This document shows, one piece after another, positions 56,801 to 64,000 of a stretch of 64,000 nt of DNA. The number at the start of each line of letters is the position of its first letter. Within the stretch, counting starts at the first letter, position 1. The stretch lies in assembly GCF_963678635.1 (NCBI RefSeq), contig NC_087067.1:22947547-23011546 (forward strand), written 5' to 3'. The notes beneath the pieces are model-generated. The model was not told the DNA's origin and did no database searches. It saw only the letters and a program-made list of their open reading frames with translations. Origin of the DNA: Symsagittifera roscoffensis (taxonomy: Eukaryota > Xenacoelomorpha > Acoela > Convolutidae). The position numbers were made by a program, and so were the translations under genes.

Positions 56801-59800
56801 TTGAAGAAGTTGCGGATGCATTGAGAAAGCAAAATTTGCTTCCTGCTAACGACGTGAACCAGTTCTGTAAGAGTTCTTCAATTTGTCTGAACGAAAATGC
56901 TCCAATTTACAATGGTCACCTTTACCGAGTTAACTTCCTGATTATAAAAGGATTTCAAAATTTAAACAAACAATTTCTCAGAAATTGTAAGGTGGTTGAT
57001 CATTTTGCGCCATCTGAGTACTCGGAGTTAATTAATAGCTTGCAAACAGTCGAGTCTCCTGAACAAATTCAACAAATTGTGTCAATTTTGTTGTTTATTT
57101 GTAAAGGTGATGCGGATATAAGGCAACTCCCCGACACTTATTCAATAATGAGGCCAATAGACGAACTCTGTTTAAACGACCTGGAGTTGAGTTCGAATGC
57201 CTTGGAAGATAGTTTGAATTTCTGCCACGAGGCTCTCCCGCATCAATTGTGCCAAAACTTTGGAGTGAAGACCAAACGAAGTAAGTTGAAAGAGATGAAT
57301 AGTGACCACAGTTTCGAGCGCTTTTTCCAGAGGGAGGACATCAACAAACGACTGGCGAGAATAGCCGAGAGCTACTCTAACCCCATGGATATCTTCAAAG
57401 AGTTGATCCAGAATGCAGATGACGCCCAGGCCACACAAGTTCATTTCATTCTAGACCAAAGAATACTGCCTGCTAAACATGTCATAGACCATGGGTTCGA
57501 AAAGTTGTTGGACCCAGCGTTGCTGGTGTATAATAATGTCCCTTTCAAGACATCCGACATTGAAGGTATTCAGCGTGTTGGTTCGGGATCCAAAGGTGAC
57601 GACGTGGAAAAGATCGGTCAGTTCGGGGTGGGGTTCAATTGCGTGTACAGTCTGACTGACTTCCCTTGTTTTCTAACCCAAGTTGACGGTGTAGGTTTGG
57701 GAAATTTGCTTTTACTGGACCCTCAGGGTGTTATAATGGAAATGGGTGGGTGTAAAATTGACGTTAGTAGCGATACGTATATGGAAGTGTTCAAAGATAG
57801 CTTCAATTGCTTTTTGAGAGAAAACGAACAAATGGACGCTACAAACGGTGGCTCTATGTTCAGGTTCCCATTAAGAGTCAGAAGATCAAAATTGGGCAAT
57901 TCTGCACCAAAATTAGGTGAAATAGAAAAGAAAATGAACGAGTTCTCGTCAAAGATTGCAGAGTACCTTCTCTTTGTAAATAACATCACGTCAATCAAGG
58001 TTTCAGTTATAAAAGAAACGGGAACTATGAGATGCCTTGGTGCCTTCTCGAAAACTTTTTCTGGGGACAACGAAATCGCCCTGAGAGAGTTCAGGTCTCA
58101 CACGAGACAATTCCTATCAGTCAGTTATCAGCATGAATTGCTAACTAAACGCAATATTATTTACAATGTTGACATCATTGATGACATACAGGGCAAAAAA
58201 ACTGCAGCCTGGATAGTTTCTGAGCAACTTGGCTCGGAGCGATCTGTTCCTGACATTATCCGTGAAAGCACTACTGGAAAATACAAGATCAAACAACACG
58301 CTTCGGTGGCATTCCCCTTGTTTTTAGACGGTAGCCTGAAGAATACAGTTCCAGGGGTGTACTGCTATCTTCCAATAGAGGAGGCCTCCGCCCATCTGAG
58401 GGATGAGACTGTGGGGATTCCAGTGGTAGTCAATGGACAATTCTTCCTCGACGAGTCCAGACGCATGCTCAGTCTGCAACCACAGGAGCCAAAAGGTGCC
58501 TGGAACATACATGTGCTGCAGGAAATAGTAGGACCAGCCTATGCTAAAATTTTGGAGCAGTTCATTAGGGATTGCATTAGCTTGAGAAGTTCTTTCCAAC
58601 TGCAAATTTTTCTGGACAAACTCCCTTGTTGCAGAGATGAAAATCTAACACTTACACCCTCGAACAACGTAGCTTCTTTTGTTACCAGAGGATTTCTATG
58701 TGAGATGAACAAATTTGACTGGATTCCCTGCATGAGCTTTGAGCTCGAACTGCTTGATTTTGAAGCAGTTACTTGCGCTAAAAACTTTTCTTATCTCATT
58801 AGTGATCATCTTTATCTCATAAGTGATCATCTGAGCTCTTCGATATATAGGACATCTCAAAATCTCGGAGTGAAAATAACGCAAATTCCCCTAAAATACA
58901 CAATAGTCTGGGCATGTTACGGGGAGCCTCTATCAAAACTGACACCAACTGACATAATTGGGTTGCTTCGGAAGCTTCCGGACAACCCTTTAAAAATCGA
59001 ACAGAGCGTGTTTAATAACGTGCAGAATCTTGCGGTATTTCTCAATTGGAGCTCCGCTGAACTGCTAAAATTAAGTTCTGCTGACGACTTGCCAATTTAT
59101 TTGACAGCGGACGGATTTCTGCTAAAAAATTCGAGTATCCAGTTGTATAGCAGCGCACTGAGTGTCGCCCAAATCTTCCCCCAACTGAATAACCGAATTT
59201 TGCATCATGAGATTGATCAACTGCTGAAGAAACTCAAAATCACATGTGAAATGAGCCTGGAAGAATTTCTTGATTATTTGAAAAAGCACAAGCCAGAATA
59301 TTGTCAAAATAAAGTGATTAAGATTAATCCCGGGGAAATTTACCAAGTGTCGAGAAGGGTGGAGCTTATCTGGAACTTTCTCCATGCTCGCATTAACCCT
59401 GATGTCTTAGTCACAGACAGCATATTTGACAACTTTTCGCTTTTGTTGTGTACTGACAAATATGGATCAACCTTCCTGCGGCCAATTTCTGCAGGGAAAA
59501 ATGACACTTTTTTAAATTTTTACGTGTTGTCGTTTGGTTCAGTTAAAATACGCACAGCAAAATACAGCGGACTTTATAATCTCGTAGATAGCTTGAAAGA
59601 CGAAGACTTTCCAAGGTCAAAGCTAGTAGCATCAGCTGTTCTTTCTAAAGATTTACATATCAAGCAACAAATAATGATACTATATTTGATCAAAGATGAA
59701 TTTGACTTCAACAATTCTGAACGCGAACAACTGTATGAGTACTTCAAAAACGTTTTCCAGAATGATACTTCGAGCATTGATCAAGATTCAATCAACTATC

Positions 59801-62800
59801 TGAGAGAACTCCCTATTTTTGCAATTATTCCAGACCAAGTTGATAACTTACTTCCAGACCAAGTTGATAACTTACTCTGTGTGTACTCGGTTCCCAGAGA
59901 AATTCCCAGACAAGGACTGAACTTGTCTGCTTCAGTGGCTTATAAATGTGTAAATGAAGAAAAAACCCCAGAAGCGATAGAATTCCAAAAAAGACTAGGA
60001 ATAACAAATTTCACAACAACCCAAATGTATGTTGAGACGATCATTCCTCTTCTTTTCGAGCGATTTGAATTCGAAGATTTGAGCGTTCACCTGAATTTTA
60101 TCTCCGAAATTCTCCCTCGATTAGACATAGATAACCAAAAAGTCATTCTAATTTGCTTAAGCCAATGCAAATTCATCCATGCCAATAACGACGACAAACG
60201 AGAACCGAAGTACTTTTACGATTCGAGGTGTCCTTTGTTTCCAGCTTTTAAGGACGGCGATCAGTTGTTGCCTCGGAAATATTTCAAGTTTCGCGACTTG
60301 TTATCAAAATGTGGGTTCAATCATAAAGTCACGGAAGAAGATTTCTGGGATTTTATCCCCCGTCACAGTGCAAATCCGTCTCGGGAAAACAGTTCAAGAA
60401 TATTAGATCACTTTTTAAAGTCTTTCAGTGATCTTAAGTTGTCCCCGAATGAATTCTCCAAAGTAGGACGTCTCCCTATTTTCGAAACACACAAACATGG
60501 ATACCAGAAACTCAGCGATGTGTACCTAAACCAACATAAGATTCTTGTTGAATTTGTAGAGCCTGTTCTGAATTCCGACACCAGTGGCCTCTTACAGGCG
60601 AAATGTACCCACTATAAGTCCTTCTGGCAAATTTGGCTCGATCAGGAGAATTCCGGATTGGAAAAGAAACCTACAGCAGCCATTGTGCTGAAAAACTTGG
60701 AGAAGTTAATTCAATGTGAGAGCCTAAACGACTCGAAAATCTTTGAGTGCTTGCGTTTCATTACTGAAGAAGCTTCAAGCGGTAGTCAAGTGGATAGAAA
60801 CATTCTTGAAAAACTGTCGTGCATTCCATGTGTCAGAAGTGGGAATGGGAAACTCCTGCCACCTCGTCAAATCTGTAAATCGATCGAGTGTCTTAAGTGG
60901 CACCGTTTATTTGAAGGTCCAAACATCAGTGACCAAAATCATTGTGAGTTAGAAACTTACGTAAATGAGCCTTCACCTTTGTTTATGGCGGGATGGGATC
61001 ATCTTCAGATTTTGGGCGCAACGAAATCTGTTACACTTCAGCAAACTGTCTTTGCAATTCATCAGTTTTACGGCGTAGTTATGACCGGTGATATTTGGAA
61101 TAAAAATCCAAACTCCCTGAATCGTTTCTTTTGGTTAAAAGATCATTTCGAAGAGCTATTGGTGAAAAAACCATCTGATTTGTCATCGCTGAGTAGCGAA
61201 TGTCCGTTATATGATATCACTATAGAAGGTAAACTGGTTGACATAAGCGGTGCAGTCGTGATAGATAAACCATCACTTTACAGGAGCTTGCAAGAGAGCT
61301 CTCGTGGAACTGAATCTCACTTTCAGGATGACTTCACGAGACTCTTTCCTGATTCATCAGTTATCGATGTAAACTCACTGTATGCCGAAACCTTGAAATT
61401 ACTGCCTGCACCACTACGGCCAAAATTCTTCTCTGAAATTTGTCAAATCGAAATTGATAGCAGTACTTTTGAAGAATCGAACTCAGCAGCTGAACAGTTC
61501 CGTTTGAAGCGAATCTCAGCGAAGCTCCAAAGTGACCTATTTATTGAGAAATTGGCGCATGTTTTGGAGCACCGAGAGAAGCTCGTCCAAAACTATCTCT
61601 CACAAAACGAGTCGAGAAATCACAAGAAATTTGAAACCCAGAGATTGGCGTTTTTGAAGAACTCTATGCTGCGTCCAGTAAAAAGACTGAATTTTCGATA
61701 CACAATTGATATCAACGGAAGAGAAATGAATGGAATAGTGGAGAGGGAGTTTGAATACCGAGAAAATCCAAATCCTGAAATTTTTTTCACCTTTCCTGAT
61801 ATCACAAGCGAACCTCAATCACAAGCAGAGGCAAAGAGATCAAAAGAATTGTTCAAGGAAATCACAAAACACCTATTTGTTCCCGAAAAACTCGATTGTT
61901 ACCAATTGGACACAAAAGTAACTAATTTTTTGGCGAAACTCATTTTTGTCTGTCAATCGGAAATCGAAGAGCAGGATTTGCTCCACAAGTCTAACATTCC
62001 GTCGTTTAACCGAGTTTCGATTGCTCAAGACCGAGGAGACTTGCTGGTCGGAAATATTGTTCCACTCGCTTCTTGTGCGCTGATCGATTACAGCCCCGAC
62101 CAAAAAATTGTATCTGGCGAAATAGTTGCAATTCAAGAGAATTCTGATAACAAGCATGAACCAGTTTTTAAATATGCAAAGTACGTCGGCGAAGTTCAAG
62201 ATAGTAATGATTCTTCAGATCCTTCCCTCTTTCGAATCCAAGTAGACAGGGACACCATTCTAAACTTGAACCCAAAACAAGTATTTACTTTCCGTTTTAA
62301 GCTGGACACTGGTACAAATGAGTCACAGGAACCATCTATTGACGAAAACACCGAAGAAGAGCAATTTGAAAGCGATATGATGAACATTCGGCAGATTATC
62401 TGGACTGCGGTTACATCCCAGAAGCCTGGAGAGCGCTTGGATTCCAACATGGACGACCTGGAACGTCGCCTTCTACAGAGTTATCTGCGAAAATATTCAA
62501 GCCCTGACCAGCAACAAAGACTTATTAGAGTCGTAAGTGAATCTATAAGAACAGAAAAAGAAGCGCGTAATTTTGAGCCAGTGGCTGAAGCTGGAGACGC
62601 GAGTACAACAACAAGTCAAACTCAACAACCCGAACCTGATATGGAAGTAAACAATTTCCTGGAGTTGAACTTTGAACGGATGAATCGAGAAATAAATGCT
62701 CATACCGAGCAGTTGAAGGTTCACAAAAAACGGAAAACTCACGGTAGTTTTCACACCGAATCCTTTCGGAGACCGCAGTCTTCATTGAATGGTCGAGGAA

Positions 62801-63123
62801 GTTTTTTTGATTCATACTTAGGAATACAATTCCACATCAAAGCACTGGCCCAACCACAACCAAACCCAACTCTGGCTAAACTCTGGCTCAAACAAGCCAC
62901 GGAACACTGGATGTTCCTTAGTGGAAAGGTTGAAGAAGACGGCGGCACTAATCAAGAAAGTCATCGAAATTGGATGCTCGAGATTTCCTTGAAGGTAAGT
63001 TTTTTTTTAATTTATAAGTCAACTGAAAACAAGCAGGAGGGAGGGTGCAGTTTCTGCTTTGTTAGTAGCGTAAAATTTCTTGCTGTTTTCCAGGATGTTA
63101 GAGGAGTTGAAACTCTTCATTAA
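45703..63123 (+). CDS. SACS: Sacsin-like co-chaperone (spliced gene)
   Basis: Proposed CDS is 45703-47818, 52943-62994 and 63094-63123, giving 4065 residues. The ATG at 45703 has G at -3 and +4. Exon 1 ends CAG|GTAAGT with one base of a codon left over, and exon 2 begins after tttgcttcag. The split codon becomes GAA and the frame continues exactly. Three sacsin repeats with HSP90-like ATPase boxes (ELIQNADDA, then GxFGxGFN) start near residues 40, 1000 and 2192. A J-like segment near 3890 has SPD in place of HPD. A HEPN-like start lies at 4013-4055. Sacsin links HSP70 chaperoning to cytoskeletal filaments. Vertebrate sacsin is near 4580 residues and has an N-terminal ubiquitin-like domain, which is absent here. 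A lineage-specific sacsin paralogue is possible. Confidence 0.9.
48137..48340. mobile_element. Possible small TIR element in the intron
   Basis: The left part has aagacattaagacgacatg and gacattaagacggcaaag. The right part, reverse complemented, reads ggcaaataagacggccgcag and ttaaggcgacaa. A single related end occurs at 26808-26862 (gtcgtctaaatgtcttgtcg). The inverted arms are imperfect and no TSD was found. Confidence 0.4.
48520..48600. repeat. Cluster of GTTTAAAAC-like motifs
   Basis: At least four short repeats of gtttaaaac or gttaaac or gttcaaaac within 80 bp, separated by acat, acac and similar spacers. A small unstable repeat in the intron. Confidence 0.6.
49167..49540. repeat. Diverged tandem repeat, period about 166 bp
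   Basis: Units begin gtccgcttagttgccacctc (49167) and gtcgacttagttgccatatc (49333), with a partial third from 49496. Shared landmarks include caagcaatt or gaagcaatt, ctgtagt(g/t)gcaagt and tgttgttcat. Similarity is about 75% by eye. Confidence 0.7.
50190..50557. mobile_element. hAT-type MITE, copy 2 (inverted, intronic)
   Basis: 368 bp with ends caggagcagatctaggg and, as reverse complement of the right end, cagggggcggactcagg. The inside matches copy 1 in reverse orientation (aaaacgcgttttttggcgcg and ctctataattagtatat). The imperfect 8-bp TSD is tctaaaac against cttaaaac. Older than copy 1. It lies in intron 1 of the sacsin-like gene. Confidence 0.88.
51195..51300 (-). repeat. tRNA-like fragment (SINE candidate)
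   Basis: On the minus strand cttctcattcgccagatcgt followed by gagttcgatcccatg looks like the anticodon arm and box B of a tRNA. The 5' half is missing, so it is a relic of a tRNA-derived SINE or a tRNA pseudogene. Confidence 0.45.
52136..52622. repeat. Dispersed repeat, copy B
   Basis: Counterpart of 18787-19217 in the same orientation, inside intron 1, about 70-75% alike by eye. Two distant copies make this a dispersed family of unknown class. Confidence 0.65.
54658..54867 (+). repeat. Converted block, copy in repeat 2
   Basis: 210 bp identical base for base to 58312-58521, encoding 70 identical residues (1278-1347, from FPLFLDGSL to AWNIHVLQ). Identity stops sharply on both sides. Confidence 0.97.
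58312..58521 (+). repeat. Converted block, copy in repeat 3
   Basis: Residues 2496-2565, identical to the block in repeat 2 at an offset of 3654 bp. Flanking sequence falls at once to ordinary paralogue divergence. Confidence 0.97.
58789..58833 (+). repeat. In-frame tandem duplication in exon 2
   Basis: The heptapeptide YLISDHL occurs twice in succession (ttatctcattagtgatcatc, then ttatctcataagtgatcatc). A 21-bp unit, so frame is kept. Confidence 0.9.
59829..59876 (+). repeat. In-frame tandem duplication in exon 2
   Basis: PDQVDNLL occurs twice in succession from a 24-bp duplication (ccagaccaagttgataactt repeated). The two copies are nearly identical, so it is recent. Confidence 0.9.
62995..63093 (+). 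other. Intron 2 of sacsin-like gene (99 bp)
   Basis: GTAAGT donor and ttgctgttttccag acceptor. Its length is 33 codons and it has no stop, so reading through it also stays open. Splicing would give a protein ending SLKDVRGVETLH. Because HEPN domains normally continue well past this point, a different downstream acceptor beyond 63.1 kb is possible. Confidence 0.6.
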
Positions 63124-64000
63124 ATAGGTATTAATAACTGAAATGAGCCAGAGACAAATGAATTACATGATTGACTGTATAGTACTGCTCTCTCACATCG
63201 ACTCCCTAGGATTCTTCTAATTTTTGGACGCGGATCTGTTCCTTTTCATACGCGAGGGAGTATGGAATCACAAAAACTAGCAAATTTTAAAAGGAGCTTT
63301 TAGCGTTGATTATTTTGACCATTGCTATCGGTGTGAAAATTACGAAATAAATCTGGAACAAGCGTCAAAAATTTTTACTTCATTTGCGCTCATTTTCCCC
63401 GTATTTGCAAAGAAGCAAGGGAAGGAGGCAGTCAGGAAAGTGAAACTAAAACTTTATTTTCAAAAACTGGTAATTCTTTAACGAGAACTTAGAAAATTTG
63501 ATTTTTAGTTTTTTTTTCAGCTGACAAAAGCAACAGCATCAGAGGAATAAGGCAATAAGGTTTCGAGGCTAGTTTTCTCAGCTATAACAGATGGCTGATA
63601 GTATCATAAATAACAGTTACTCATAACAAAATTTCTTTTTTTTCAGAATTCAAAAGTTTCCATAAAAAAGAGAATTTTAGACTCCAGTCGTGGTTTTCTT
63701 TGATTATATGTCGATGTTTTGTCCCAGCAACGAGAGTTCACAGTTGCGAAAATGCTTTGGTCCATATTTTTTCATTTCCATTGGAGTTTGTGGAAAGCTT
63801 TAATTTTTTTCTGTGAAAATCATCAAGTTACAGCTTCAGCTTAGGATAGCTTTAAATTATATATGAAATTTAACGAAGCTTAGCTGTTTTTTTAAACTAA
63901 TCTCTGATCTTTTGTGATTAACCAAGTCTCAAATCAGGTATGACGTTTAAGGTGATTGAGAGCTCTTTGATTGTATTGACCTATATGGAAGATGGAAGCA
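63124..64000. other. Downstream region, no gene recognised
   Basis: AT-rich. Possible acceptors (pyrimidine-AG) at about 63531 and 63646 lead to early stops when joined in phase to exon 2. An AATAAA-like cgaaataaatctgg at about 63345 could be a polyadenylation signal. Confidence 0.4.

Larger units (their letters stand above)
52943..62994 (+). other. Exon 2 of sacsin-like gene (10,052 bp; repeats 2 and 3 and C-terminal region)
   Basis: A single exon with no stop. Repeat 2: CHRIIPHDLARFFGVKTKR, then ELIQNADDARA at about residue 1000 and GQFGVGFNCVF at 1072. Repeat 3: CHEALPHQLCQNFGVKTKR, then ELIQNADDAQA at 2192 and GQFGVGFNCVY at 2264. The two modules are paralogous through most of their length. 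After about residue 3600 the sequence becomes more charged, with a Ser/Thr/Gln-rich linker before the HEPN-like start. The donor is gaag|gtaagt at 62995. Confidence 0.92.

Noticed and set aside
62995..63093. Treating the last coding stretch as unspliced
   Set aside because: Strong GTAAGT donor and pyrimidine-AG acceptor; the in-between peptide is unlike sacsin, though retention cannot be excluded.
1..64000. CRISPR array, rRNA, bacterial operon or functional tRNA
   Set aside because: No regularly spaced identical short repeats, no rRNA-like conserved blocks, and the tRNA-like pieces lack a paired acceptor stem.

Overview
The window looks like nuclear DNA of an invertebrate animal. It holds a multi-exon gene with GT-AG introns that encodes a sacsin-like giant co-chaperone. 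It also holds metazoan-type Ty3/gypsy LTR retrotransposons, hAT elements and MITEs, and long AT-rich stretches without genes. No rRNA, operon, CRISPR or bacterial-type signal was seen. I cannot name the phylum from sequence alone.

Layout. (1) 461-7021, minus strand: a decayed Ty3/gypsy element (gag, protease, RT, RNase H, integrase and a C-terminal tail, all frame-broken) between about 196-bp LTRs that differ by roughly 3%. (2) 6919-18437: a four-unit tandem array with a period of about 3 kb. Its units are built from an older, internally deleted gypsy relative. The first two units are almost identical and share a fragment of the neighbouring LTR, so that duplication is younger than the LTR insertion. 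(3) 18.4-22.6 kb: a TA microsatellite, a dispersed repeat, an RT/RNase H relic and an hAT MITE with a perfect 8-bp target-site duplication (TSD). (4) 22.65-24.76 kb, minus: two overlapping ORFs of unknown origin. One carries a 138-bp in-frame tandem duplication and the other is split by a single TGA. (5) 27282-29179: a complete-looking hAT element with an 8-bp TSD, whose transposase ORF is open but lacks its middle (catalytic) portion. (6) 29.2-37.2 kb: hAT debris, a foldback element, two TIR elements of one family, duplicated repeats and a tRNA-derived SINE-like segment.

(7) 37255-45600, minus: a very young Ty3/gypsy element with 1.9-kb LTRs (4 substitutions apart by eye) and a perfect 5-bp TSD. 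It has an intact gag, a canonical -1 frameshift site followed by a perfect 9-bp hairpin stem, and a pol ORF with protease and integrase. Reverse transcriptase and RNase H are absent, and the integrase has lost its catalytic Glu and most of its zinc finger. It appears to be a non-autonomous element moved by enzymes supplied from elsewhere.

(8) 45703-63123, plus: the sacsin-like gene, with two large exons joined in phase across a 5.1-kb intron and a short last exon. It has three HSP90-like ATPase repeats, a degenerate J-like segment and the start of a HEPN domain. The young gypsy element lies 97 bp upstream of its ATG in the opposite orientation. Repeats 2 and 3 share a 210-bp block identical at every base, a strong sign of recent gene conversion.

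The most unusual items are the RT-less frameshifting retroelement, the gene-converted sacsin paralogue and the unidentified overlapping ORF pair at 22.65-24.76 kb.
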